Positions 1 to 10,060 of a DNA stretch of 64,000 bases are shown here, piece by piece. The notes under the pieces were generated by a model that saw nothing but the letters and a program-made list of their open reading frames with translations, was not told where the DNA came from and did no database searches. Each line of letters begins with the position of its first letter. Position 1 is the first letter of the stretch. Origin of the DNA: Marivirga arenosa (GTDB lineage: Bacteria; Bacteroidota; Bacteroidia; Cytophagales; Cyclobacteriaceae); the NCBI RefSeq assembly GCF_030503875.2, contig NZ_CP129968.2:1116001-1180000 (forward strand), read 5' to 3'. The position numbers were made by a program, and so were the translations under genes.

Positions 1-279
1 TTAGCAGGGTCTGATTGTGGTCCTTTTAATTCATTTGTTTATCCTGGGGAGGCTTTATGGGGGGAGTTATTTAGCTTAAGCGCTACAGGTTTAACACCAT
101 CAGAAGTTTTAAGCACTTCTATAATTAATGGTCCTGCATATTTAGGATTGAGCGAATTTTATGGAAGCATTGAAAAGAATAAAGTTGCGGATATTATTGT
201 TTTGAGTAAAAATCCACTTAAGGGCTTAGAAAATATACGATCATTAGAAAGTGTAGTATTGAAAGGGAAACAATTGTAA
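1..279 (+). CDS. Amidohydrolase family protein, C-terminal fragment
   Basis: The open frame enters from the left edge and ends at TAA 277-279, giving 92 residues. It contains SDCGP near the start, where an amidohydrolase (imidazolonepropionase/adenosine deaminase-like fold) carries its last metal-binding Asp. The segment TPSEVLSTSIINGPAYLG and the ending KVADIIVLSKNPL are the typical C-terminal helix and return to the small beta domain, as in 'G.I..GK.ADLVVLD'. Substrate cannot be inferred from this part. The gene is cut only by the window edge; no sign of a broken gene. Confidence 0.8.
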   Translation, partial: LAGSDCGPFNSFVYPGEALWGELFSLSATGLTPSEVLSTSIINGPAYLGLSEFYGSIEKNKVADIIVLSKNPLKGLENIRSLESVVLKGKQL

Positions 280-378
280 AAAATAATCCATTTCAATTAG
301 GATTTATGCCCTTGGCATTCCTTTTCGCTTAACATTTTTCTAACTTTAAAATCCTTTAAGATTTAGATACTAATTCAT

Positions 379-3189
379 ATGGCTAACACACCTGATACTG
401 ATAAAAAATTATTTCTACTTGATGCAATGGCTCTAATCTATAGAGCTCATTTTGCTTTTAGTAAAACACCCCGAATCAATTCAAAAGGGATGAATACTGG
501 GGCAGCATTAGGCTTTACAAATACCCTTTTAGAAATATTAAAGAAAGAAAAACCTACACATATTGGAGTGGCTTTTGATACTTCTGCCCCAACATTTCGT
601 CATGAGGAATTTCCAGAATATAAAGCACAACGAGAAGAGCAACCCGAAGATATAAGAGTTGCAATCCCTTATGTGAAAAAGATAGTGGAGGCTTTTAATA
701 TCCCAGTTTTGATTAAAGATGGATTTGAGGCAGATGATATTATCGGAACCATTGCGAAGCAAGCAGGTGAAGACGGTTTCAAAGTTTATATGATGACTCC
801 CGATAAAGATTATGCTCAATTGGTAACTGATAATGTTTTTCTATATAAACCTGCTTTCATGGGCAATGGAGTTGATGTATTAGGAATTGAAGAAGTAAAA
901 AAGAAATTTGATATCGATAGAGTTGAGCAAGTAATCGATATACTCGGTCTTCAAGGTGATGCAGTTGATAATATTCCAGGTATTCCGGGAGTAGGAGCAA
1001 AAACTGCTATCAAATTCTTAAAGCAGTATGGATCTGTGGAAGGTCTTTTAGAACATACGGAAGAATTAAAAGGGAAAATGAAAGAAAAAGTGGAGGCTAA
1101 TAAGGAACAGGCCTTACTTTCAAAGAAACTAGCTACCATCAAAATTGATGTGCCTCTCGCCTATGAACCAGATAAATTGGTTCTGGATGAACCAAATGAA
1201 GAGGCCTTGAAAGAGCTTTTTGAAGAGCTAGAATTTAGAACCTTAATGAAAAGAGTGTTAGGGGAAGAACCTGCAAACACGGGAAAATCTTCTTCTAAAG
1301 CTGATCCTGCTCAAATTTCTATGTTTACTGATACTCCAGAAGAAGCAGCTGAAAGTGATCAGGAGCCGGAGGAAAGAAGAACATTAGCTAATACAAAACA
1401 TCAGTATCACCTAATTAATACAAAAGAGTTAAGAGAAGAGTTAATTACTTATTTATCAATTCAAGATGAGTTTTGTTTTGATACTGAAACTACAAGTTTA
1501 GAACCTACTGATGCTGAATTGGTAGGACTCGCATTTGCCTATGTAGCGGGAGAAGCCTATTATGTTCCCTTCCCAGAAGATCAAAAAGAAGCTCAAAAAA
1601 TAGCGAATGAATTCAAAGAAGTTCTCGAGAATCAAGATATTGTTAAAATAGGGCAAAATTTGAAGTACGACATTCAGGTAATGCGAAATTATGGTGTTAA
1701 AGTTCAAGGTAAAATGTTTGATACCATGTTGGCGCATTACTTAATTGATCCTGAAACTCGTCATAATATGGATGTTATGGCAGAGAATTATTTGAACTAT
1801 ACTCCAGTTTCTATTACTGAGTTGATCGGTAAAAAAGGAGCTAAACAAGGAAATATGCGTGATGTTCCGGTTGAAGATGTAGTGGAATATGCGGGTGAAG
1901 ATGCTGACATTACATTACAACTCAAGCACGTATTAGAAAAAGAAATTAAGGAAAACAATTTAGAGAAACTGCTACATGAGGTTGAAGAACCATTGTCATA
2001 TGTGTTGGCAGAGATGGAATATGAAGGCGTGAAAATTGATAAGGAAGCACTTTCTAAAATGTCAAAAGAACTAGAAACAGCTGCGCTTGAAGCTCAAGAA
2101 AAGATATATGAAATAGCGGGACAGGAGTTTAATATTGCCTCTCCTAAGCAATTAGGAGAAGTACTATTCGATAAGATGAAATTGGTTGAAAAGCCAAAAA
2201 AAACCAAAACAGGTCAATACGCTACAGGAGAAGAAATTCTCTCAAAGTTAGCGCAAGAGCATGAAATAGCTGCTAAAATTTTAGAGTTTAGAGAATATCA
2301 AAAATTGAAATCTACCTATGTGGATGCGCTTCCGAAACTGATCAGCAAGAAAGATGGAAGAGTTCATACCGATTATCGACAAGCGGTTGCGGCTACTGGA
2401 AGACTAAGTTCAAATAATCCAAACCTTCAAAATATTCCAATTCGCACCGAAAAGGGAAGGCTAATTAGAAAAGCCTTTGTACCACGCGATGAGAATTACC
2501 AATTAATGGCGGCTGATTATTCTCAAATTGAGTTAAGAATAATGGCGGCATTTTCACAAGATGAAGCCATGATGGAAGCCTTCAAAAATGGTAGAGATAT
2601 TCACGCAACTACCGCGGCTAAAGTTTTTGGTGTTGAGTTAGATGAAGTAGATCCTGGAATGAGAAGAAAAGCCAAAGAGGTGAACTTTGGAATTATCTAT
2701 GGAATTTCTGCTTTTGGCTTAGCACAAAATTTAAATATTTCCAGATCAGAAGCTTCTGATATTATTAAAGCTTATTTTAAAGAATTCCCTAAAGTCCATG
2801 AGTATATGGAAAAGGTGAAAGAAGACGCCAGAGAGCATGAATATGTAACCACTATTTTAGGTAGAAAGCGATGGTTACGTGATATCAATTCTCGAAATCA
2901 GACGGTTCGTGGTTATGCAGAACGAAATGCTATAAATGCTCCAATTCAAGGTAGCGCTGCTGATATGATCAAGATTGCAATGATCAACATTCAAAAGTGG
3001 CTGGAAAAAGAAAATCTAAAATCTAAAATGATTATGCAGGTGCATGATGAATTGATTTTTGATGCCCATAAGGATGAAATCGAAAAGCTGCAGGAAAAAG
3101 TAGTAGATCTTATGAAAAATGCCATGGATTTAGAAGTTCCAATGGAGATTGGCGTTGGCGTAGCTGATAATTGGAGTGAAGCGCATTAA
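379..3189 (+). CDS. polA: DNA polymerase I
   Basis: Repair and Okazaki-fragment processing polymerase, cytoplasmic, 936 aa, the full family A length. Domains in order: N-terminal 5'-3' exonuclease/flap nuclease (about residues 10-290, with the helix-hairpin-helix DNIPGIPGVGAKTA), 3'-5' proofreading exonuclease beginning FDTETTSLEP with metal ligands D368 and E370 present, then the polymerase domain. Polymerase motif A is DYSQIELR (catalytic D713), motif B is KEVNFGIIYGIS, and motif C is QVHDELIFD (D890). Proofreading therefore looks intact, unlike Taq-type enzymes. An acidic low-complexity linker lies at about residues 310-345. ruvC follows 46 bases downstream on the same strand and may be co-transcribed; both serve DNA repair. 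Confidence 0.97.
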   Translation: MANTPDTDKKLFLLDAMALIYRAHFAFSKTPRINSKGMNTGAALGFTNTLLEILKKEKPTHIGVAFDTSAPTFRHEEFPEYKAQREEQPEDIRVAIPYVKKIVEAFNIPVLIKDGFEADDIIGTIAKQAGEDGFKVYMMTPDKDYAQLVTDNVFLYKPAFMGNGVDVLGIEEVKKKFDIDRVEQVIDILGLQGDAVDNIPGIPGVGAKTAIKFLKQYGSVEGLLEHTEELKGKMKEKVEANKEQALLSKKLATIKIDVPLAYEPDKLVLDEPNEEALKELFEELEFRTLMKRVLGEEPANTGKSSSKADPAQISMFTDTPEEAAESDQEPEERRTLANTKHQYHLINTKELREELITYLSIQDEFCFDTETTSLEPTDAELVGLAFAYVAGEAYYVPFPEDQKEAQKIANEFKEVLENQDIVKIGQNLKYDIQVMRNYGVKVQGKMFDTMLAHYLIDPETRHNMDVMAENYLNYTPVSITELIGKKGAKQGNMRDVPVEDVVEYAGEDADITLQLKHVLEKEIKENNLEKLLHEVEEPLSYVLAEMEYEGVKIDKEALSKMSKELETAALEAQEKIYEIAGQEFNIASPKQLGEVLFDKMKLVEKPKKTKTGQYATGEEILSKLAQEHEIAAKILEFREYQKLKSTYVDALPKLISKKDGRVHTDYRQAVAATGRLSSNNPNLQNIPIRTEKGRLIRKAFVPRDENYQLMAADYSQIELRIMAAFSQDEAMMEAFKNGRDIHATTAAKVFGVELDEVDPGMRRKAKEVNFGIIYGISAFGLAQNLNISRSEASDIIKAYFKEFPKVHEYMEKVKEDAREHEYVTTILGRKRWLRDINSRNQTVRGYAERNAINAPIQGSAADMIKIAMINIQKWLEKENLKSKMIMQVHDELIFDAHKDEIEKLQEKVVDLMKNAMDLEVPMEIGVGVADNWSEAH

Positions 3190-3235
3190 ATAAGTTTACA
3201 AGATTATATGTTTTCAGGTTGGCAAGAAATGGTGA

Positions 3236-3784
3236 ATGAAGAAAGATAAAATCATATTGGGACTCGATCCTGGTACTTCGGTTATGGGTTATGGGGTGAT
3301 TCAAATCACCGGTAACAAAATGGCTATGCTGCAATATGGAGTGATCCATTTATCTAAATATGCCAATCATGAGATTAAACTTCGAAAGATTTTTGACCGG
3401 GTAACTAGTTTAATTGAGGACTATGCGCCAGATGAGGTTGCTCTTGAAGCTCCTTTCTATGGGAAAAATATTCAGTCCATGTTGAAGTTAGGAAGAGCAC
3501 AAGGGGTGGCAATGGCCGCTGCCTTACGCTTAGATTTGCCTATTTCAGAATATGCTCCCAAAAAAGTAAAACAATCGGTTACCGGAAATGGAAATGCTTC
3601 TAAAGAGCAAGTAGCTGAAATGCTCAAAACTTTATTAGGTATTAAAGAAATTCCTAAGCTACTAGATGCAACGGATGCTCTTGGTGTTGCAGTTTGCCAC
3701 CATTTCCAAGAAGGGAGAACTACTACAGGTTCCAAAAGCTGGAAGGCCTTTATCAATGATAATCCTAACAGAGTAAAAAAGTAA
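3236..3784 (+). CDS. ruvC: Holliday junction resolvase RuvC
   Basis: Dimeric endonuclease that cuts Holliday junctions delivered by RuvAB in recombination repair. At 182 aa it is normal length. The four acidic catalytic residues of the RNase H-like fold are visible: D11 in GLDPGT, E71 in VALEAPFYGKN, and D144 and D147 in LDATDALGVAVCHH. The ATG at 3236 is the first in-frame start and places D11 at the usual distance from the N-terminus. It follows polA and converges with the AI-2E permease gene, with only four bases between the two stop codons. Confidence 0.96.
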   Translation: MKKDKIILGLDPGTSVMGYGVIQITGNKMAMLQYGVIHLSKYANHEIKLRKIFDRVTSLIEDYAPDEVALEAPFYGKNIQSMLKLGRAQGVAMAAALRLDLPISEYAPKKVKQSVTGNGNASKEQVAEMLKTLLGIKEIPKLLDATDALGVAVCHHFQEGRTTTGSKSWKAFINDNPNRVKK

Positions 3785-3788
3785 AAGC

Positions 3789-4907
3789 TTAGTTAGAAGA
3801 AGCCTTTTTACTAACTAAATCCTTTAACTTTTTAAAGAGTCCCTTTCCATCAGCTTCACCATCCTGAAAATTAGAATTGCCAATTAATAAGGCTATTGGC
3901 TTTAATGAATCATATTCTTCGCAAATCACTTTTAGCATTGCAGCAAAGGGAAGAAATAAAACCATTCCAGCAACTCCCCAAATAGAAGCACCTACTATTA
4001 AACTTAATATAGCTGCAAAAGCATTAACATTGACGCTGTTTCCAACTACTTTAGGACTTAAAAAATTGCTTTCTATCAATTGAATAAACCAAAATAGAAT
4101 AGCTACTGCTAAAGGCACCCATAATTGGTCGTGTGACATAAAAGCATAGAGAACTGGAATAGTAGCTCCTAATGTTGTTCCGATATATGGGATGATCGAT
4201 AGTGAAGCAGCTAAGAAACCAAACAGAAAAGGGCTGTCGATTCCAATAATCCATAAGCCAATACTATTGGCAAAGCCTAAAATTAAAATCAATACCAACA
4301 TACCCGATAGATACTTTTGCCCTACTTGTTGAATCCCTTTCAACATTTTGAAGAAATCCGCCTTTTTTCCCTCAGGTGAAAACTTCATAAATGCTCTGAT
4401 AAACCCTTTATTATAGATCAGAAATAAAAACATGTAAATAATGGTAGTAATTAAACCAGTTAGAAAATTAGCAGTGCCATTAAACGTACCACCTAATAAA
4501 CTACCTGCAGAACTTTTAAGCCACGATTTTAAATCATTCAGCAATTGATCTTTATTAAGATCTTTAAAAAAACTTGTATTTTCATTTATATATACAATGA
4601 GGTCAGTGTAAAGCTTTGATAGCTTTTGACCAAAATTGCTGATTTCATCAGAAAGTGAAATGATTTCTGTTGAGAAAAAAGTAATGCCTCCGCCTATAAT
4701 GAGGATTAACAACAAAATAGATAGAAAAGCAGCCAAAATATTTCCTAGTCCCCAGTGGGTAAATTTTTTATGTAGCGGGTAAAGAATGAAGGCTAATAGC
4801 AATGCGATCCCTAAAGGGATTAAAATAGATTTTGCTACTACTAAAAACCAAATTAGTATGGCAATAAATGCAAGAGTGAAAAATGATTTCTGAAATGAAA
4901 CTTTCAT
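3789..4907 (-). CDS. AI-2E family transporter (PF01594-like permease)
   Basis: Multi-pass inner-membrane protein of 372 aa. It has the family layout: two paired N-terminal membrane segments (WFLVVAKSILIPLGIALLLAFILYP), a large soluble loop rich in charged residues (about 85-150), then a block of five or six segments. The conserved signature SIIPYIGTTLGATIPVLYAF and the following FLSPKVVGNSVNVNAFAAILSLIVG are typical of the TqsA/PerM/YdiK family. Members export autoinducer-2, act as Na+/H+ antiporters, or are uncharacterised, so the substrate is unknown. It is the last gene of a probable three-gene minus-strand operon, 11 bases after the glycosidase gene. Confidence 0.85.
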   Translation of the reverse strand: MKVSFQKSFFTLAFIAILIWFLVVAKSILIPLGIALLLAFILYPLHKKFTHWGLGNILAAFLSILLLILIIGGGITFFSTEIISLSDEISNFGQKLSKLYTDLIVYINENTSFFKDLNKDQLLNDLKSWLKSSAGSLLGGTFNGTANFLTGLITTIIYMFLFLIYNKGFIRAFMKFSPEGKKADFFKMLKGIQQVGQKYLSGMLVLILILGFANSIGLWIIGIDSPFLFGFLAASLSIIPYIGTTLGATIPVLYAFMSHDQLWVPLAVAILFWFIQLIESNFLSPKVVGNSVNVNAFAAILSLIVGASIWGVAGMVLFLPFAAMLKVICEEYDSLKPIALLIGNSNFQDGEADGKGLFKKLKDLVSKKASSN

Positions 4908-4918
4908 AGATCTAGAGT

Positions 4919-5956
4919 TTAAAAATAATGTTTATATTCTTCTTTAATAAGTTCTAGTGCAGGCTTATCTTGAGGGGTATAGGCTTTTATAGTCCTTCTA
5001 TGTTTCCCATTTCGATTTAAATGCCACTTCCAAATAAAGCCACCTGACCACCATTTTTCTTCTTTTAGAGATTCGAAAAGTGCTTCAAAGGCTAAGCTTT
5101 GATTTGGATAATTCACTTGAAGCGTATCTTTAGATAGCTTCCAGTGTCCCATGGTATTGTACTCTACACTTTCATATCCAAATTCAGTAAAAAGTATAGG
5201 TTTATCATACTTTAGATGAATTTTCTTCATCTCTTTTTTAGGAGTTTTCCAGGCATTTAGTAATTCAATTTTAGAGGGAGATTTTTCATCGCTAAGAGGG
5301 AAGTAAGCATCTATTCCAATATAATCTAGCTGGTTCCAAAACTGAATTTTATCATATTCATCCCAATTAGCCGCGTAGGTTAATTTACCCTGGTATTGTA
5401 ATTTAAGACTATCGATTAAGCTTGTCCAAAAGTTATTGTGATTTAAGCTAGAGTTTCTAATCTCTGTTCCTATGCACAATATTTCTACATCAAGCGAGTC
5501 AGCAATTTGAGCATAAGTGAATAAGTATCGCTTATAATCATCATGAAATTTGAGCCATAAACTATCCGTTTCAAAGTTTAGGTCACCTGCCCATCCTTGA
5601 CCTCCTACCCAGAGGTGAGGTTTGAGCATAATTTTTAAACCTTGTGATTTTGCCATTTTTATGGTTTCAATCACACCTTCTGGTTTTTCTCCCCACCACT
5701 GCCGAGGATGATCAAAAATAATTTCAGCAGTTTCGGCATTGCAGAATGCGTAAGGCACTATTGCCACCCAATCTGCGCCTATGTTTTTAATGCTCGTTAG
5801 TGAATCAATAGGGAAGGGTTTGGAAGGTGCTACTAGATTGAAGCCGTTAATTCTATTATGCTTAGCGGGTTCTGAAATTTTATTAAAAAATGAGTGGGCT
5901 GATAATAAAAGGATTATCATAATTAAGAATCCTAGCGAAATCTTAAGCTTATTCAC
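4919..5956 (-). CDS. Secreted/anchored glycoside hydrolase, GH113-like
   Basis: 345 aa with an N-terminal hydrophobic helix (about residues 5-24, FLIMIILLLSAHSFF), a signal anchor or signal peptide, so it acts outside the cytoplasm. The rest reads as a TIM-barrel glycosidase: MLKPHLWVGGQGWAGDL, then CIGTEIRNSS (E165, candidate acid/base) and ILFTEFGYES (E258, candidate nucleophile), ending GGFIWKWHLN. Spacing and motif context match GH113 (beta-mannanase-like) proteins; the actual substrate is not shown. Its start overlaps the stop of the upstream AsmA-like gene by eight bases, which suggests translational coupling. Confidence 0.7.
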   Translation of the reverse strand: MNKLKISLGFLIMIILLLSAHSFFNKISEPAKHNRINGFNLVAPSKPFPIDSLTSIKNIGADWVAIVPYAFCNAETAEIIFDHPRQWWGEKPEGVIETIKMAKSQGLKIMLKPHLWVGGQGWAGDLNFETDSLWLKFHDDYKRYLFTYAQIADSLDVEILCIGTEIRNSSLNHNNFWTSLIDSLKLQYQGKLTYAANWDEYDKIQFWNQLDYIGIDAYFPLSDEKSPSKIELLNAWKTPKKEMKKIHLKYDKPILFTEFGYESVEYNTMGHWKLSKDTLQVNYPNQSLAFEALFESLKEEKWWSGGFIWKWHLNRNGKHRRTIKAYTPQDKPALELIKEEYKHYF

Positions 5957-7634
5957 TTTCTACCTCCTTTCCGAAACCTATCTTTTCCCACAAGCTATCT
6001 CTTTGATTATGTTGTTCTAATTTTTCAATTCGTGCAGGCTTCTCCAATCCTATCGTTGATTGGAAACCAGAAATCAGGCTGTTAGACCAATAACTGAACA
6101 TGGATTTTCTGGTGTCTCTATTAAATTTAATTTTTCCTATTCGAAATTTACCGTTTTTTCTTGGGTTATCTTGTGCTAATGCCACGTTTGCTAACCAGCT
6201 AAGCGCTTTATCACCTTTTTCTTCCTCATTTAGAATTTTATAGAAGCGAATATTTAAATCTGAATATCTCAACTCCATCTCTCCGCTTACTGCTTTATTT
6301 CCGCCTGAATAATTGAAGTATAAATCATCAAGTCGTCCAGTGGTAATGGCTACTGGATATGAAACGGTAAGATATTGATTTATAGCTTTCAAATTCATTG
6401 GTTCTAATTTTCCTGATACCTCAAAATAGCCATAATTGGAATTAAGGTCATATTTAATTGTTGACTTAAGTTTACCTTCATTATATAATTGACCATTAGC
6501 ATTTATATGCAGGAAATGGCCGTGTTTCAGCAGGCTGTCAGCATGATTTGTAATATTATTAATCGCTAGATTAATATTCGAGATATAGACCTTAGCTAGT
6601 TCATTTTTACCATTAGGGATTTCATGATAATGCAGGTCAAAATTTTCAATATTGCATTTCCTGACGTCAATTATTGTACTACTATTTTTCAATAAGTTCA
6701 CTAATACCGGAATATACCTACTTTCGGGTAATGGATAGTTTTTATCCTTTGTAACCTTTAATTTAATGTCTTTAGAATACATATTTTCAATCGCTATTAA
6801 GCTATCACCTGCCCAATTTACATTAGTTAATCGAACGCTATCCAGATAGATGTCGATATGGTTTGACTGTTCTATCATTATTTTAGCAAACTTTTTTGGA
6901 GTATAAATGGGGCGATATCTTACAGATCGAAGAGTTATATTTTGATGAATGACATCTAGAGAAATATTTTCTACATCTAAGCGATGAATTTTATCTTTTA
7001 AATGGTAAGTGAGCTTCTTAAATTCTATTTCAATCTTTTCTGCTATATCTTTAAAAGAAGTAAGTGTTTTACTTTTTTGAAAGTATAAGTGGGAGGCTTT
7101 CAAATCATAATGAGAAGACACACTTCCATGTTTCTTTCCTTTTCTATCGTAGAATAAAATTTCTCCATCTTTTATATTAAAATTACTTAATTCTAATTCA
7201 AACCTACCATCAAAAGACGGTCGCGAGGCTTTGCTGTTCTTTAATTTTTCAAAATCGATAGGGAGGAGGAGCCTAGCTTTTTCAATGTCCAATGATTCAA
7301 ATTTAAAATATCCCTGGTTAAAAGTTTCCCAATACTTATTCCATGTAAAATAAATGGAAGGGATTTCTAATTTGGCAATGGTATCATTTTCATTCGTCCT
7401 TAAAAATACCTTAACCTTTTCTAAGGTGAATTTTTTCTTTAGAACCTGAAATCGAATATTTTGTACTTCAAAACTGATGGAATCCTCAAAATAATGATTT
7501 AATTCACTTTGAATTGAGTTCACAACAAAAGCCTTCACTTTCAATTCTTTAAATAGCTGCCAACCGATAAAAACAGAAGCCAACAAGCTTGTAAAGATGA
7601 TGAGGGTTCTTTTATGAAGTGTCTTCTTGGACAT
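5949..7634 (-). CDS. AsmA/DUF748-like membrane-anchored protein of unknown role
   Basis: 561 aa. One N-terminal membrane segment (TLIIFTSLLASVFIGWQLF) precedes a long region made of short beta strands and few predicted helices, with repeated patterns such as 'LDIEKARLLLP' and 'VENISLDVIHQNITLRSVRYRP'. This layout is typical of AsmA-like/DUF748 proteins of the envelope, which include lipid-transfer and barrel-assembly helpers; the assignment is by architecture, not by a decisive motif. It is the first gene of the run ending with the GH113-like enzyme and the AI-2E permease. Confidence 0.5.
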   Translation of the reverse strand: MSKKTLHKRTLIIFTSLLASVFIGWQLFKELKVKAFVVNSIQSELNHYFEDSISFEVQNIRFQVLKKKFTLEKVKVFLRTNENDTIAKLEIPSIYFTWNKYWETFNQGYFKFESLDIEKARLLLPIDFEKLKNSKASRPSFDGRFELELSNFNIKDGEILFYDRKGKKHGSVSSHYDLKASHLYFQKSKTLTSFKDIAEKIEIEFKKLTYHLKDKIHRLDVENISLDVIHQNITLRSVRYRPIYTPKKFAKIMIEQSNHIDIYLDSVRLTNVNWAGDSLIAIENMYSKDIKLKVTKDKNYPLPESRYIPVLVNLLKNSSTIIDVRKCNIENFDLHYHEIPNGKNELAKVYISNINLAINNITNHADSLLKHGHFLHINANGQLYNEGKLKSTIKYDLNSNYGYFEVSGKLEPMNLKAINQYLTVSYPVAITTGRLDDLYFNYSGGNKAVSGEMELRYSDLNIRFYKILNEEEKGDKALSWLANVALAQDNPRKNGKFRIGKIKFNRDTRKSMFSYWSNSLISGFQSTIGLEKPARIEKLEQHNQRDSLWEKIGFGKEVESE

Positions 7635-7758
7635 GTATGGTTTCAGGCTAATCGTTTAGTTTAAAATACAAAAAATATTTGATCCTTAGATTAACCAGAT
7701 CCTAATCTTTCTGAATAAGGACAGATAATTTAATTGTTGCTTGAGCTTTTTTAAGTAG

Positions 7759-8799
7759 TTAGGACATCAGTTTTGCAAACTTTTTACCACTTGGAAACTC
7801 ATTTAAAATTGTTTTAAGCAATACAGTCAATGGAATCGATAAAATTAAACCAGGAACGCCCCATATGAAGCCCCAGAACATCAGCATGATTAATACTATA
7901 ATGATATTAATGGAGAATGATTTCCCCATGAAAATAGGCTCTAAAACAGCTCCAAATAAAACTTGAGCTCCTGTAAATAGTATGGCTGCCAATAATAGGG
8001 TACCAGGATTATCTATCTCTATAAAGGCAAAAAGCATCACTAATACAGTTGAGATTACTGAACCAACCATTTGTACAAAATTGATCACAAAGGCTAATAA
8101 ACCCCAAAATAATGGGAAGCTTATTCCTAATGACCAGGCAATTATTCCAAAAGCTATTCCAGTTAATAAACTCACAAAGATTTTTACTTTTAAAAAGTCT
8201 GAAACACTTCTTTCTACTTTCATAAATGTTTTTACCGATTGAGTGCCACCAGAGAATAATGTACTTTGAAGAATATCTTTAAAGTTTAAGGACCCCGCCA
8301 ATAAAAGCATTAAAAAGAAAAGCGTCATTAAAATATTGACAACAGTGCTTTGGATGAAAGAAATGGTAATGGTGAAATTATCTAAAATTAAACTCTCTAT
8401 TCGGTCACTCTTCATTAGACTTTTTAAAGTGCTTCCTCCGTTTTGCTGGTCAAGGCCAAGTGTTTCTGCAAAAGGGGTTACCACCTGTTCAACTTTATGA
8501 TCCAGTTTTCTGAAAATTTCAGATTTACCATCTTGAATCTGTTTACCAGACATTTGAACGATCTTAATCGTTGAAAAGCCAGTGAATGTTAAAATCAAAA
8601 CTACCGTTCCTAACGCTATTATTTGAGGCACTTTACGTTTCTTCATCCACCGCATCATAGGTGTAAACAATAGTGCAATAAAAATGGCGAACATTAAAGG
8701 AATGAAAATAAAAGAAAGCAACTGAAGGCTGTAAAATATTACAGGGATAACTAATACTAATAGTAACTTATTGGTGGTAGATTGATCGTTTAATTTCAT
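7759..8799 (-). CDS. AI-2E family transporter, second copy
   Basis: 346 aa from the chosen ATG at 8797-8799 (MKLNDQSTTNKLL). The frame is open further upstream to 8853, but the extra 18 residues are an unlikely N-terminus. It has the same fold as the permease at 3789-4907: paired N-terminal membrane segments, a soluble loop with a DQQNGGSTLKSL stretch, and a C-terminal membrane block. The FVQMVGSVISTVLVMLFAF segment stands where the other copy has YIGTTLGATIPVL. The two copies are clearly diverged, so this is not a recent duplication. Substrate unknown. Confidence 0.8.
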   Translation of the reverse strand: MKLNDQSTTNKLLLVLVIPVIFYSLQLLSFIFIPLMFAIFIALLFTPMMRWMKKRKVPQIIALGTVVLILTFTGFSTIKIVQMSGKQIQDGKSEIFRKLDHKVEQVVTPFAETLGLDQQNGGSTLKSLMKSDRIESLILDNFTITISFIQSTVVNILMTLFFLMLLLAGSLNFKDILQSTLFSGGTQSVKTFMKVERSVSDFLKVKIFVSLLTGIAFGIIAWSLGISFPLFWGLLAFVINFVQMVGSVISTVLVMLFAFIEIDNPGTLLLAAILFTGAQVLFGAVLEPIFMGKSFSINIIIVLIMLMFWGFIWGVPGLILSIPLTVLLKTILNEFPSGKKFAKLMS

Positions 8800-8996
8800 T
8801 TTGTAATTAGTGACTTTAAAAGTAATAAGGTTGCAAAATAAAATGATACACAAAGTTTAAGGTTTGCCTTGTGCTCATGGTGATTTAAAAATTGCTTTTG
8901 TATTGCATAAAGCTATGTGCAAGCTAACGAAGAACTTTTATTTTGGATATGTGATCCTAAAATAAATACGTAAATTTTAGTCAAAATCTTTTTATC

Positions 8997-9890
8997 ATGA
9001 GACAAACAAGCTTGCTTAAAGACAATATCGAATTCTCTCCCTATTTAGTTGGGGTTATGCGCTTAGGGAAATGGGGAGTAAATTTTTCAACAAAGGAATG
9101 GATTTCTTTCATTGAAGAATCCTTATCGCTGGGTTTGGTAGATTATGATCACGCTGATATTTATGGAGACTATACCACAGAGAAAGATTTTGGGAAAGCT
9201 TTAAAAGAAAAGCCACATCTGCGCGATAAAATGCAAATCACTTCCAAATGTGGTATTAAAATGATAGCAGAAAATCGACCTCAGCATAAGATTAAGTCTT
9301 ATGATAGCAGTGAAAAGCATATCATTACATCCGTTGAAAACTCATTAAGGAATCTTCATACTGATTATTTAGATGTTTTACTTCTCCATAGACCTGACTT
9401 CTTGATGAATCCCAACGAAATTGCAGAAACATTTGAAAAGCTCCAAGATGATGGTAAAGTGAAGCACTTTGGTGTTTCGAATTTTACCTCTTCCCAATTT
9501 GAGATGATTCATGATGTTTTTCCTCTTGTCACTCATCAGATAGAAGCTTCTCTATCTCATCTCAAGCCTTTTGAAGATGGTACACTAGATCAACTATTAA
9601 TGAAAAACATAGTACCTACAGCATGGTCTCCTTTGGGTGGTGGAGTAGACAGCCAAAGGTTAAATCAAGAGCTACAGAACACGCTCAATAGTCTTTCTGA
9701 AAAATATGAACTCAATTTAGCTCAATTGATGTTACTTTTTCTAAAGAAACATCCTTCAGGTATAATTCCTGTTTTGGGAACTTCAAAACCAGAAAGATTA
9801 AAAGAAGCCATGGATCTTAATGCCTTAGAGTTAGAAAAAGAAGATTGGTATGCTTTATACAGCGCTTCAAAAGGAGAAGAGGTGCCATGA
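8997..9890 (+). CDS. Aldo/keto reductase
   Basis: NAD(P)H-dependent oxidoreductase of the AKR superfamily, 297 aa, closest in style to YdhF-like enzymes. The catalytic tetrad is present: D51 and Y56 in YDHADIYGDY, K84 in ITSKCG, and H131 in DVLLLHRPD. The C-terminal cofactor region reads IIPVLGTSKPERLKEAMD. Substrate cannot be read from sequence. The gene stands alone, divergent from the AI-2E permease, with about 197 bases of AT-rich spacer before its ATG. Confidence 0.92.
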   Translation: MRQTSLLKDNIEFSPYLVGVMRLGKWGVNFSTKEWISFIEESLSLGLVDYDHADIYGDYTTEKDFGKALKEKPHLRDKMQITSKCGIKMIAENRPQHKIKSYDSSEKHIITSVENSLRNLHTDYLDVLLLHRPDFLMNPNEIAETFEKLQDDGKVKHFGVSNFTSSQFEMIHDVFPLVTHQIEASLSHLKPFEDGTLDQLLMKNIVPTAWSPLGGGVDSQRLNQELQNTLNSLSEKYELNLAQLMLLFLKKHPSGIIPVLGTSKPERLKEAMDLNALELEKEDWYALYSASKGEEVP

Positions 9891-10060
9891 TGCAAAGCCT
9901 CTTTATATGTAGAGAAAGCGGTTAGGTTTCGTCAAATAAAATAGTATTAAAATAATGTTTTGATGCCAAAATTAAGGTAAAGCTAAAGGGTTTAGGTAAA
10001 TGTTCAGCTATAAAACACATATCCGTTTTATAATCGCCAATAATTAGTGAAATTTGCAAA

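Noticed and set aside
7759..8796. The two AI-2E permease genes as a recent tandem duplication
   Set aside because: The proteins differ at most positions and are separated by two unrelated genes.
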